From JAAXXJ01 sp964412455 (GTDB lineage: Bacteria > Nitrospirota > UBA9217), in NCBI GenBank assembly GCA_964412455.1, contig CAYPOT010000101.1, positions 1 through 12,695 on the forward strand: DNA of 12,695 nt. The letters are read 5' to 3'. Made by a program: the position numbers and the translations under genes. Of the stretch, positions 1 to 7,152 are shown piece by piece (within the stretch, counting starts at the first letter, position 1; each line of letters opens with the position of its first letter). The notes below the pieces were generated by a model. The model was not told where the DNA came from, searched no databases, and was given only the letters and a program-made list of their open reading frames with translations.

Positions 1-6
1 CCCTTT

Positions 7-315
7 CTACTTCTTGTGGCACTTTGCGCACTCCTTGGCACTGAACGCCTTGCCGCCGTCCTTGTGGCAGGTGCCGCAGAACTTGCCGGCATTGATGTCC
101 GCCATGGTGATCGCCTCGGCGCCTTTCTTCATCTTGAAAACGCCCGGATGACAATCAGCGCACTTCAAACCCTTGTCCGCATGGGCCTTTCCGTCGAACA
201 CGATCTTGCCGCCCTTCGAGTACTCCACGGTCTTGCCGGCCGGAACTGCGAAGGCCGTCATGGCCAATGCGAAGGAAACAACAACCACGATCGCAAATAC
301 GAAGAATTTCTTCAT
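7..315 (-). CDS. Periplasmic c7-type triheme cytochrome c
   Basis: A 102-residue secreted electron carrier. Residues 1-23 form a typical Sec signal peptide (MKKFF, hydrophobic core, cleavage expected after AFA). The mature part carries three CxxCH heme-c motifs at residues 52-56, 80-84 and 96-100 and is rich in lysine, as in small c7/c3-type cytochromes. The spacing, with two motifs close together near the C terminus, fits the c7-type triheme domain family found in metal-reducing and related bacteria. I chose the ATG at 315 because a strong GGAGGTGA ribosome site lies just upstream and the signal peptide starts there; an upstream in-frame start would add 21 residues without a signal. It lies 80 bp downstream of the undecaheme cytochrome on the same strand, so the two are probably co-transcribed. 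A role shuttling electrons in the periplasm is inferred; the partner is unknown. Confidence 0.9.
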   Translation of the reverse strand: MKKFFVFAIVVVVSFALAMTAFAVPAGKTVEYSKGGKIVFDGKAHADKGLKCADCHPGVFKMKKGAEAITMADINAGKFCGTCHKDGGKAFSAKECAKCHKK

Positions 316-395
316 CTGTGTTTCACCTCCTTTCGCTATAAAATGTAATTCCGCTTGATACCTACGTTGCGGTGACACCGTACATCACCAAAGGT

Positions 396-1412
396 CTAGA
401 AAAAAGCCTTGGGGCTTCGATATTCATGGCACTGGACACAGTCCTTCTTGGCCGAAGCTTCGGTGACCCGCCAGAGATGCGGCTTATGGCAGTCCTTGCA
501 CTCCATATTCATGGCAAGATGGACGGCGTGTTTGCCGACCTTGGGCGCATTGGCATGACAGCCGAGACAGTGGCTGCTCTCCGGCTTGCTTTTGCCCAGG
601 GTATGCGGCTTATGACACTCATAGCAGTAGAACTGCATGGGTGCTTTTTCGTTGAAGGTGATCTTGATGGCCTTCTTGATCGTTGCCGGGTCCGGCGGGA
701 AGAACTTCACGTCCATCGTGGCGTCATCACGCAGGAGCGTGCGGATGCTCTCGTCCGTGCCGTGACAGTAGAGGCACTTTCTGCGCCCCGGCTTCAGGTC
801 CTTCGTCCGGTCTGTATGGCAGTTGAGACACGCCAGGCCGCCCATGCCCTCGCCGTGCACCGCTTTGCCCGTGTGGCACTTGGTACAGAACTTTTCCGTG
901 GGCAGAAAATGATGGAGCCCCGACTTGTCGGCCTTCACCTCGCCGTGGCACTCGGTGCACTCGATCTGCTCCATGTATACGTGCTTGGCATGGAACAGCG
1001 ACTTGTTGATCCGTTTCGCCTTCGTGGACGTGTGGCATTCATTGCATATCTTGGAGGTCACAATGACCGCTCCCTTGTGGCGCTCGGGGACCTTGGTGGG
1101 CCGGCGCATCACGAAGCTGATGAGAAGCTGGTTCTGCTCCGGGATGGTCAGGTGGTGACAGTCATGGCAGTTGAGCTTCGAGTGTTCGCTTTTTTCCCAG
1201 GTGTCGTAGGCCTCCTGCATCAGGTGGCAACCGACGCAGAACTTTGGGTTGTTCTGCGTGAAATCGTAAAATTTGTAAGCGACGAATCCGCCTCCCCCGA
1301 CGATGACCAGGAAAAGCGAAACGATCAAGACCTTTGCCTTGATCGTCAACGGTTCCTGAAGCCGGTTCTTCGCCCATTGAAGCTTTTCCTTGGACCAATC
1401 GAGAACCTTCAT
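396..1412 (-). CDS. Membrane-anchored undecaheme cytochrome c with NapC/NirT-like N-terminal part
   Basis: A 338-residue protein with a short cytoplasmic N terminus, one transmembrane anchor (about residues 27-47) and a periplasmic domain with eleven CxxCH motifs at residues 59, 82, 123, 152, 176, 195, 213, 263, 282, 305 and 325. The segment after the anchor (FCVGCH, a conserved-looking SEHSKLNC stretch, then CHDCH) resembles NapC/NirT quinol-dehydrogenase cytochromes, which pass electrons from membrane quinol to periplasmic partners. NapC has only four hemes, so the C-terminal seven are an added cytochrome c3/c7-like wire; many spare histidines (KPH, KHVY, GKHAVH) could be distal ligands. 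The ATG at 1412 follows a G-rich ribosome site and a near-consensus promoter. The triheme cytochrome follows and is a plausible electron acceptor. The exact family is uncertain, and I did not assign a symbol. Confidence 0.88.
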   Translation of the reverse strand: MKVLDWSKEKLQWAKNRLQEPLTIKAKVLIVSLFLVIVGGGGFVAYKFYDFTQNNPKFCVGCHLMQEAYDTWEKSEHSKLNCHDCHHLTIPEQNQLLISFVMRRPTKVPERHKGAVIVTSKICNECHTSTKAKRINKSLFHAKHVYMEQIECTECHGEVKADKSGLHHFLPTEKFCTKCHTGKAVHGEGMGGLACLNCHTDRTKDLKPGRRKCLYCHGTDESIRTLLRDDATMDVKFFPPDPATIKKAIKITFNEKAPMQFYCYECHKPHTLGKSKPESSHCLGCHANAPKVGKHAVHLAMNMECKDCHKPHLWRVTEASAKKDCVQCHEYRSPKAFF

Positions 1413-1454
1413 TACCCCCCCTGTATATTCAAGTACTTCAAGACTAAGCCCGAT

Positions 1455-1483
1455 TTTATATCACTTAGGAACTTAGATGTCAA
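1455..1483 (-). promoter_or_regulatory. Sigma70-type promoter for the undecaheme/triheme cytochrome genes
   Basis: On the minus strand a -35 box TTGACA (1483-1478) and a -10 box TATAAA (1460-1455) are separated by exactly 17 bp. This is 11 of 12 consensus positions at optimal spacing. Predicted initiation near 1448 leaves a leader of about 36 nt before the ATG at 1412. A direct repeat CTAAGT lies within the spacer, and the palindrome AAGTACTT lies in the leader; either could bind a regulator, but that is inference. Confidence 0.75.
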
Positions 1484-1728
1484 TACCTAATCATGACAAC
1501 TTGGGAATGTTTTCCCGCAAGCCACCTTTTTTTCTGCCTCAAAGAATACTCTTGGTGTCGCAAGTAAACGGCAAAGGTCCAGGACGCGCTCTGGCTCTCA
1601 CGTGATCAGAGCTCGACCCGATCCACTGAAATGAAGGAATCCTCATCCTCTTCCTTCCTCAAATTATGGCTATCAATCTTGCATACACAGAGCAAGCGTC
1701 CACGAATGCGCTGAAAACCACTTTTCTC

Positions 1729-1757
1729 TTGACAATAAAGACGCTGCATCATACCAT
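1729..1757 (+). promoter_or_regulatory. Probable sigma70-type promoter for the Rieske/cytochrome b operon
   Basis: A perfect -35 box TTGACA (1729-1734) is followed after 17 bp by TACCAT (1752-1757), which matches four of six -10 positions. Initiation near 1764 would give a leader of about 84 nt before the Rieske ATG at 1848, which itself has a GGGGAGG ribosome site. The -10 box is weaker than that of the divergent promoter, which would fit a regulated promoter. Confidence 0.55.
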
Positions 1758-1847
1758 GACACCACTATCCTCAATGGGCATATTTTCAGAGCGTTGTCTC
1801 ACCATCCACCTGTTTTCCAAATCCTTCTTCCATGACGGGGAGGTCTG

Positions 1848-2258
1848 ATGAAGAGGCGCAGCTTTTTGAAAGCACTACTGGCGTTCCTGGGAGCTACAAG
1901 CGTTGTTTCCTTCGTCTATCCCCTCTCCCGGTATCTTGCCCCGCCCGCCGGCGCGGAAAAAGCCAAGACCCTCGTCATCGCGAAGCGAGACATCCCTCTG
2001 GGCGATGCCTGGGAGGTCGTGTTCAACGGCGTCCCCGCGGTCATCCTGAACAGGCCCGGCAAGGGTCTCATAGCCCTATCCCGGGTCTGTACCCACCTGG
2101 GATGCCTGGTGCAGTACGACAAGGAGAACAAAAGACTGCTTTGTCCCTGCCACGCAGGCGTCTATGACCTCGAAGGGAACATCATCTCAGGACCGCCGCC
2201 CAGGCCCCTGCCGAAACTGCCGCTCAGGGTCGAGGGCGAAACTATCGTGATCGGGTGA
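1848..2258 (+). CDS. Rieske [2Fe-2S] protein of a cytochrome bc-type complex
   Basis: A 136-residue Rieske protein. The N terminus (KRRSFLK followed by a hydrophobic stretch to about residue 26) is a twin-arginine-type signal anchor, as usual for Rieske subunits exported already folded. The cluster ligands are plain: box 1 CTHLGC (C81, H83, C86) and box 2 CPCH (C99, H102, with C101 available for the structural disulfide to C86). A proline-rich GPPPRPLP segment corresponds to the Pro loop. The usual Gly-Ser after the box 2 His is replaced by Ala-Gly. The protein takes one electron from quinol at the cytochrome b Qo site and passes it to a periplasmic heme. Its stop overlaps the start region of cytochrome b, so the two are translationally coupled. 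It is QcrA/PetC-like; no symbol given because the complex type is unusual. Confidence 0.93.
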   Translation: MKRRSFLKALLAFLGATSVVSFVYPLSRYLAPPAGAEKAKTLVIAKRDIPLGDAWEVVFNGVPAVILNRPGKGLIALSRVCTHLGCLVQYDKENKRLLCPCHAGVYDLEGNIISGPPPRPLPKLPLRVEGETIVIG

Positions 2259-2269
2259 GGGCGAGGACT

Positions 2270-3361
2270 ATGTGGGAACGTGTTAAGAACTGGATGGAAA
2301 CACGGATCGGTCTGGACGACCTCGTCAGATCGCAGGTCACCGAATACCGGGTCCCCAAGAACATCAACATCTTCTATACGCTTGGATTCGTGGCCGCGGT
2401 CGGCTACCTGATCCAGGTCCTGTCCGGGATCCTGCTGCTCATCTACTACGTGCCCCATCCCGACCATGCGTTCAAGAGCGTCCAGTTTATCATGCACAAG
2501 GTCCCTTTCGGCTGGCTCTTCCGGCAGATGCATGTGGTCGGCAGCAACCTCATGATCGGCGCGATCGGCCTTCATCTGCTCACGGTCTTCGCCATGGGAA
2601 ACTACAAACGTCCGCGGGAACTCACCTGGGTCGGCGGGGCGCTCCTGCTCTTCGTGACCATCGCCTTCGGGTTCAGCGGTTACCTGCTCCCCTGGACGCA
2701 GCTGAGCTACTGGGCAACGACAGTGGTGACCTCCATCCCGACCGCCGTTCCTGTTGTCGGAGATTTCGTGGCCGGGATCCTGCGGGGAGGCGACCAGGTC
2801 ACGGGGGCGACGCTGAGCCGTTTTTTTGCCTTCCACGTATCGATCCTGCCGCCCCTGTTCATGGTCCTGGTGGGACTCCATCTTTTCCTGATCAAGCGCA
2901 TCGGCATATCGGCGACACCCTTCGGCCTGCAGACCGAGGAAAAAAGGCCGTGGACCGAATATCACAAGAAGAGCCACGCAGACGGCTATCCCTACTATCC
3001 GCGGTTCTTCCGGATGGACATGCTCATGGTCATGGTGTACCTTGCGGTCATGTTCTCGCTGATCACCTTTATGCCGAACCTCTTCTTCCCCGATGAGGCC
3101 ACGATCCCCGCGAATCCCTTCAAGACGCCGGTCAACGTCCGGCCTGAGTGGTACCTGCTTGCGCCCTACCAGATGCTCAAGATCATCCCCAACAAGTTCC
3201 TGGGGATCATCATCCAACTGGCCCTGTTCCTCGTGTTCCTCCTGTGGCCGTTCTTCGATACGGAAAAGGAAAAGAACATCATGAAGCGGCCCCTGCTGCG
3301 CAGTCTTTTCCTCTTTTCCTTCATCTTGTGGCTCATCCTCATGTTCTGGGGGAGGTCGTGA
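2270..3361 (+). CDS. Fused cytochrome b (b6 plus subunit IV type) of a bc complex
   Basis: A 363-residue integral membrane quinol-oxidising subunit. Residues 1-210 resemble cytochrome b6 (NIFY, RPRELTWV, GYLLPWTQ motifs) and about 245-363 resemble subunit IV, with the Qo-site PEWY at 292-295, so both parts are joined in one chain. The b-heme ligands are His88/His102 (14 apart) and His189/His204 (15 apart); the 15-residue spacing is the b6 type rather than the mitochondrial type. The residue aligned with the Cys that binds the extra heme c of b6f is Thr37, so that heme is probably absent or not covalently held. I prefer the ATG at 2270, with a GAGG site about 9 bp upstream. The alternative GTG at 2255 overlaps the Rieske stop but has no ribosome site. 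The stop overlaps the next gene's ATG by one base. Confidence 0.93.
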   Translation: MWERVKNWMETRIGLDDLVRSQVTEYRVPKNINIFYTLGFVAAVGYLIQVLSGILLLIYYVPHPDHAFKSVQFIMHKVPFGWLFRQMHVVGSNLMIGAIGLHLLTVFAMGNYKRPRELTWVGGALLLFVTIAFGFSGYLLPWTQLSYWATTVVTSIPTAVPVVGDFVAGILRGGDQVTGATLSRFFAFHVSILPPLFMVLVGLHLFLIKRIGISATPFGLQTEEKRPWTEYHKKSHADGYPYYPRFFRMDMLMVMVYLAVMFSLITFMPNLFFPDEATIPANPFKTPVNVRPEWYLLAPYQMLKIIPNKFLGIIIQLALFLVFLLWPFFDTEKEKNIMKRPLLRSLFLFSFILWLILMFWGRS

Positions 3362-4212
3362 TGCGGTCCTTTTTTCTTTCCGTGATGATGATCATGAGCC
3401 TTCCTTCTTTCTCGACAGCGGGATACCGGGAGGATTTCGCGCAGGAATTCCTGTCCAAGACCTGGGCGGGTGAGCGTATCGAGGAAAACGCCTGCATCGA
3501 CTGCCACTCCTCTGAACAGATGAAGCCGGCGTTCCAGGATATTGTAGACGAGTGGAAGAAGAGCTGGCATGCTCAGAACACCATTTACTGCCAGGACTGT
3601 CACGGCGGGGACCCCAAGGACCCGTCGGTGTCCATGACCCACCAGCGCGGCTTCGTCGGCACTCCTTCCGCGCGACAGGTGCCCGAATTCTGCGGGAAGT
3701 GCCACATCGGCATCCTGAAGAACTACCTCGAGAGCGGCCACGGAAAAGCGCTCCGCTCCACAGGCAAGGGGCCGGATTGCGTGAACTGCCATGGTTCGCA
3801 CAACGTCCAGCTGGCGAACATCGACATCATCAATGAACAGCGGTGCTCAAAGTGCCATTCCTACGAACGGGCAAAGGTCATGAAGCAGGCGCTCTTCCTC
3901 GTGGAGAAAAAGGCGGGAGAGATCGAGGACGGGATCAAGGCGCTCCGCCGGGCGGGGGTCTATACTGCGGAGCAGGAGCGGGCGCTGTTCAACACCCTGG
4001 CGGAGTTCCGGACACTTTTCCATACCGTGGACGTGTCCCTGGTCAATGAACGGACCGACGAGTTTACGCGAAAACTGGGCGCCATCGAAAAGGATATCCA
4101 GGGCACGTTCATCGAGCTGCGCTCACGGAGGAACTTCTCTGCCTTCCTCATGGCACTTTTCAGCGGCATGGGTATCGTGATCTTCCTGATCTCCAGGACG
4201 CCGGACAAGTAA
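3361..4212 (+). CDS. Pentaheme cytochrome c with C-terminal membrane anchor, partner of the Rieske/cytochrome b complex
   Basis: A 283-residue protein. An N-terminal signal peptide (about residues 1-20) is followed by five CxxCH motifs at 45, 77, 111, 140 and 162. A long heme-free, charged, predicted helical segment (about 167-256) leads to a C-terminal transmembrane helix (about 258-277), so the heme domain is periplasmic and tail-anchored. Its ATG overlaps the cytochrome b stop (TGATG) and has a GGGGGAGG ribosome site, so it is surely co-translated with the b subunit. Its position is where cytochrome c1 or f would be encoded, and I infer that it takes electrons from the Rieske cluster. The heme arrangement recalls NapC/NrfH-type or c3-type cytochromes, but I see no specific family match. 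The start upstream at 3148 in the same frame was rejected because it lies inside cytochrome b. Confidence 0.88.
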   Translation: MRSFFLSVMMIMSLPSFSTAGYREDFAQEFLSKTWAGERIEENACIDCHSSEQMKPAFQDIVDEWKKSWHAQNTIYCQDCHGGDPKDPSVSMTHQRGFVGTPSARQVPEFCGKCHIGILKNYLESGHGKALRSTGKGPDCVNCHGSHNVQLANIDIINEQRCSKCHSYERAKVMKQALFLVEKKAGEIEDGIKALRRAGVYTAEQERALFNTLAEFRTLFHTVDVSLVNERTDEFTRKLGAIEKDIQGTFIELRSRRNFSAFLMALFSGMGIVIFLISRTPDK

Positions 4213-4234
4213 GGTATTCGCTCCCCCAAAAGCA

Positions 4235-4269
4235 AAGGAGCGGCGATGATCGCCGCTCCTTCGTTGTTT
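4235..4269. terminator. Strong, probably bidirectional Rho-independent terminator
   Basis: A perfect 12-bp stem (4235-4246 with 4250-4261) with a 3-nt loop lies 23 bp after the pentaheme cytochrome stop. On the plus strand it is followed by CGTTGTTTC. On the minus strand it is followed by TGCTTTTGGGG. It therefore fits termination of both convergent operons, the plus-strand Rieske operon and the minus-strand NrfD operon ending at 4380. The remaining bases to 4379 hold no gene that I can support. Confidence 0.85.
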
Positions 4270-4379
4270 CTGCTCACACTCGTCCTGCGGCCATCCCGCA
4301 TCCAGTCTGAAACCTTCACCGCCGTGCCGCCTACCGCCCTTCCCTGCCGCGGGGCAGAGACTTCCCTGATCACTCCTCC

Positions 4380-5597
4380 CTACTGTTCTTTCGACTCGAA
4401 CCGCAGTTTCCCGGTGTAAATGGGGATCGCAAACTTGAGAAGGACCGTATAGAGCATCGCCCCGGCCGCCCAGATGCCCATGGCGGTGATGATCTCCGGG
4501 GTCGTGGGCGTATATTCGTAGATCTCGCCGAGGGTGTCGGGAATGAAACCCGGGACGATAAGCCCCATTCCTTTCTCGATGTAGACGCCGATGATGACGA
4601 AGATGCACCCCATGTTAAGCGTGGTGAAGTTCTCCCGCGTCCGGGGGAAGAGGAACAGAAAGAAGGCCGAGACGTTCAGGATGGTCGCAAACCACATCCA
4701 GGGCACCAACGCGTTCTTCCCGTGCAGGCCGAAATAGAGATACTGCATGGGATAGGAGTGAATGCTGCCGGAATAGAACTCCTTGAACGCCTCGGCGCCA
4801 AGCAGGAAGAGGTTCACTCCCATGGCATAGGCGATGAGCTCGGCGATCTTGAAGATCGCGCGATTGTCGATCTCCACCTCCGACTTTTTCCGGATGATCT
4901 GGAACAGCAGGATCATGATGGCCGGACCCGAACAGAACGCCGATGCGAGAAAGCGCGGCGCGAGGATCGAGGCGTTCCAGAAGGGCCTTGCCGACAGGCC
5001 GTTATAGAGGAACGCCGTCACGGTATGGATGCTCACGGCCCAGGGAATGGACAGGATGATGAGCGGCCCGATGACCGACATCTTGTACTCCTTGCCGATG
5101 GAGAGGCGGTAGAGCACGTAGAACGCGATGACCATATTGATCGCCAGGTACCCGTTCAGAGCCACGACGTCCCAGGCAAGAAGGGACGAAGGAAAGTTCA
5201 TGGACCCCAGGACCGGCAGGATATGCCAGACCCGCATAGGTTGGCCCATGTCCACCATGATAAAAAGGATGCACATGGTGATGGCGGTGATGGCCAGGAG
5301 CTCTCCGAAGAGCACGATCTCTTTGATCGGTTTAAAGTTGTAGAGGTACGCGGGGATGACAAGCAGCACGGCGGCCGCAGCAACGCCCACGAGGAAGGTG
5401 AAGTTTGAGATGTAGAAGCCCCAGGACACCTGGTCCCGCATGGCCGTCGTGATCAGGCCCCGGTCCAGCTGCTCGGCATAGGTGCTCAGACCGAGCAGGA
5501 TGAAGATCGACAGGAAAGCGATCCAAAGATAATATGCGGTATTCCCGATGAACACCTGCCGGGCGGCGATAAAGAAATTTTGTATGAGACTTTTCAT
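4380..5597 (-). CDS. NrfD/PsrC-family membrane quinol oxidoreductase subunit (module B, DsrP-like)
   Basis: A 405-residue polytopic protein with about ten hydrophobic helices (roughly 22-42, 62-86, 95-115, 143-163, 173-199, 215-235, 250-270, 297-318, 326-350, 370-392). The motif D116-MGQP-120 followed by RVWHILP, and AWDVVALNGYL at 141-151, match the NrfD/PsrC/DsrP superfamily. These subunits bind menaquinol and exchange electrons with a partner four-cluster ferredoxin subunit. It is the last gene of the six-gene operon, 45 bp after its ferredoxin partner, with an AAGGGGGAA ribosome site. It is clearly a distant relative, not a near copy, of the NrfD protein of module A (7183-8430). The DsrP-like label is by resemblance only; no dsrMK or dsrJ-like context is seen. 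Confidence 0.9.
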   Translation of the reverse strand: MKSLIQNFFIAARQVFIGNTAYYLWIAFLSIFILLGLSTYAEQLDRGLITTAMRDQVSWGFYISNFTFLVGVAAAAVLLVIPAYLYNFKPIKEIVLFGELLAITAITMCILFIMVDMGQPMRVWHILPVLGSMNFPSSLLAWDVVALNGYLAINMVIAFYVLYRLSIGKEYKMSVIGPLIILSIPWAVSIHTVTAFLYNGLSARPFWNASILAPRFLASAFCSGPAIMILLFQIIRKKSEVEIDNRAIFKIAELIAYAMGVNLFLLGAEAFKEFYSGSIHSYPMQYLYFGLHGKNALVPWMWFATILNVSAFFLFLFPRTRENFTTLNMGCIFVIIGVYIEKGMGLIVPGFIPDTLGEIYEYTPTTPEIITAMGIWAAGAMLYTVLLKFAIPIYTGKLRFESKEQ

Positions 5598-5642
5598 GGC
5601 CGTTCCCCCTTACCGTTCGTGACCGTTGTCCCCGCGCAGAGC

Positions 5643-6569
5643 TCAGGCTCCGTAGGCAAAGAAGTAATAGAACTTGGGATAGGTGTTCAGGTCCTCTTTC
5701 AGACGGAAGACCCGCTTGTGCTCGATGAGATACCGGATCTCGCTGTCGGGGTCGAGCAGGTTCCCGAACTTTCTCGCACCCACCGGGCATGCTTCGACGC
5801 AAGCCGGGTACCGTCCCGGCTCCTTGCGCACCCGCTGGACGCAGAATGTGCATTTTTCCACAACGCCCTTGTACCGTGGTCGATTGCCGAGATAGTGGGT
5901 CTTGGGATTGATCTCCTCGAGATTGCGTTTCGGCTCCGCCCAGTTGAACCGCCTCGCGCCGTAGGGACAGGCGGCCATGCAGTACCGGCAGCCGATGCAC
6001 CAGTTGTAGTCGATCACCACGATGCCGTCTGGGTCCTTCCACGTCGCCTGGGTCGGGCAAACCTTCACGCACGGAGGGTTCTCGCACTGCTGGCACTGGA
6101 CCGGCATGTAGAAGTACTCTTTTTCCGGGACCTCGGCGGGATTATAGTATTTTTCCGATTCTTCAAGATCCACCCACTTCTCTCCCTTTTTGAAGCGCAG
6201 CACCGTGATCCAGTGGATCTGCGGGTCCTTGGACTGGTTGTTCTCGTCCACACAGCCGTACACGCACCGGCGGCAGCCGATGCAGCGCGAGAGGTCGAGG
6301 CCATAGCCGTAGAGCACGCCCGGCAGGGCCTTCTCATTCCCCACGGTAATCTGCTTCTTGTATTTCTCCGCGTATTCCCGCTCAAGGCGCTCAATGACCT
6401 TCCTGATCTCGTCTTCGTTCATCTCCTGGAAATGCTTCTGGAAGAAGGCATCCCAGAGCGAAGCATCGGCATCAGCAGCGGGGAGGGCCGCGGCGGCAAG
6501 ACCGAGAACGGCGCCTTTCAAGAAGGTCCTGCGATGGACGCTGCGTTCCTGTTTATTCTCTGAGCTCAT
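5643..6569 (-). CDS. Exported four-cluster [4Fe-4S] ferredoxin subunit (module B, NrfC/DsrO-like)
   Basis: A 308-residue iron-sulfur protein. The N terminus has a twin-arginine signal (HRRTFLK, residues 12-18, then a hydrophobic, Ala-rich stretch ending ADADA). Sixteen cysteines form four [4Fe-4S] motifs: 96/99/102/106, 159/162/167/171, 191/194/197/201 and 240/243/257/261, in the order usual for NrfC/DsrO/HmcB subunits. Residues about 45-75 form an extra, highly charged predicted helix between signal and first cluster that the module A copy lacks. The ATG at 6569 has a well-placed GAGGTG site; a GTG four codons upstream was not chosen because it overlaps that site. It lies between its cytochrome and NrfD partners and should carry electrons between quinol and periplasmic heme. 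The Tat signal places it outside the cytoplasm. Confidence 0.93.
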   Translation of the reverse strand: MSSENKQERSVHRRTFLKGAVLGLAAAALPAADADASLWDAFFQKHFQEMNEDEIRKVIERLEREYAEKYKKQITVGNEKALPGVLYGYGLDLSRCIGCRRCVYGCVDENNQSKDPQIHWITVLRFKKGEKWVDLEESEKYYNPAEVPEKEYFYMPVQCQQCENPPCVKVCPTQATWKDPDGIVVIDYNWCIGCRYCMAACPYGARRFNWAEPKRNLEEINPKTHYLGNRPRYKGVVEKCTFCVQRVRKEPGRYPACVEACPVGARKFGNLLDPDSEIRYLIEHKRVFRLKEDLNTYPKFYYFFAYGA

Positions 6570-6593
6570 GGGGCACCTCACAATCAGCGCAGA

Positions 6594-7115
6594 TTATTTT
6601 ATGTCCGAAGGCTTGACCGGCGGCGGCAGCGGTTTGATCTTCTTGAACGGCGGTTCATGAGGCCAGTGGCAATGCACGCACAGGAAATACTGCTTCTCCC
6701 CGTTCCACATCCCCGTCCGCTTCCCATGGAGCCCCGCCTTCCATTCACGGAGGATGGTGCCGTGGCACTGGCCGCAGAGATTGTACGATTCCTCGAAGCG
6801 GACGATCTTCCCGTTCGCAAGCCGGAGCGTGTCGCGGTTGCCCGGATTATGGCAGTCGAAGCACCATCCTCCCGGCATATGCTTCAGCTCGATGTCCTGG
6901 TGCATTCCTTCCAGTTTCCGGGGCGTCCGGTTAGTCGGCATCCCGGCGTGGCACTGCGAACAGGGAAATATCCCCTCGGAGAACGGCGGCTTGGAGACCA
7001 GTAGCTTTTTCGGGACGTCCGGTTCCACCTGCCGCGCCGAAGCTCCGCCGCCCGTCAGGAGCAGCGCCCCAAGCGATGCGGCGGCTATCAGGTAGACGCT
7101 CTTTGGAATGATCAT
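6594..7115 (-). CDS. Tetraheme periplasmic cytochrome c (module B)
   Basis: A 173-residue protein with an N-terminal signal peptide (about residues 1-28, hydrophobic core followed by GGGASA). Four CxxCH motifs lie at 52, 85, 114 and 146. His71, His79, His130 and His153 are candidate distal ligands. The C terminus is short and proline-rich (PLPPPVKPS). I chose the ATG at 7115 since the signal peptide begins there and a GGAGGAAAG site lies 10 bp upstream; the open frame runs further upstream but overlaps the NrfD gene of module A. It lies 67 bp after that gene and 24 bp before its ferredoxin partner. It is inferred to be the electron outlet of module B. I do not recognise a named family. Confidence 0.88.
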   Translation of the reverse strand: MIIPKSVYLIAAASLGALLLTGGGASARQVEPDVPKKLLVSKPPFSEGIFPCSQCHAGMPTNRTPRKLEGMHQDIELKHMPGGWCFDCHNPGNRDTLRLANGKIVRFEESYNLCGQCHGTILREWKAGLHGKRTGMWNGEKQYFLCVHCHWPHEPPFKKIKPLPPPVKPSDIK

Positions 7116-7152
7116 ATCGCTCTTTCCTCCTCCCGGTCCCGAATGACCTTCA

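Larger units (their letters stand above)
1413..1847. other. 435-bp divergent intergenic control region
   Basis: This is the longest stretch without a convincing gene. It separates the minus-strand cytochrome pair from the plus-strand Rieske operon and holds a promoter for each. It also contains the 8-bp palindrome AAGTACTT (1431-1438) between the minus-strand promoter and its start codon, and a repeated CTAAGT inside that promoter's spacer. A GCTCTG/CAGAGC inverted repeat with a loop of about 13 nt lies near 1588-1612. Short open frames here have no ribosome site or recognisable protein features. Local composition is more AT-rich than the neighbouring genes, as expected of control DNA. Confidence 0.6.

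Noticed and set aside
316..395. Terminator or promoter between the undecaheme and triheme genes
   Set aside because: Only a 5-bp GGTGA/TCACC stem without a T-run and no convincing -35/-10 pair; co-transcription is the simpler reading.
372..1490. Long plus-strand open frame opposite the undecaheme cytochrome
   Set aside because: It is the antisense shadow of a gene with eleven CxxCH motifs; it shows no ribosome site or recognisable domain.
1666..1848. Possible 60-residue plus-strand small protein in the divergent region
   Set aside because: It spans the predicted promoter, has no ribosome site and no membrane or domain signature.
2162..3217. Long minus-strand open frame opposite cytochrome b
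   Set aside because: Extremely rich in charged residues and His, with no fold signature, as expected from antisense of a membrane protein gene in GC-rich DNA.
5580..6563. Plus-strand open frame opposite the module B ferredoxin
   Set aside because: Antisense of a gene with all sixteen cluster cysteines; no supporting features.
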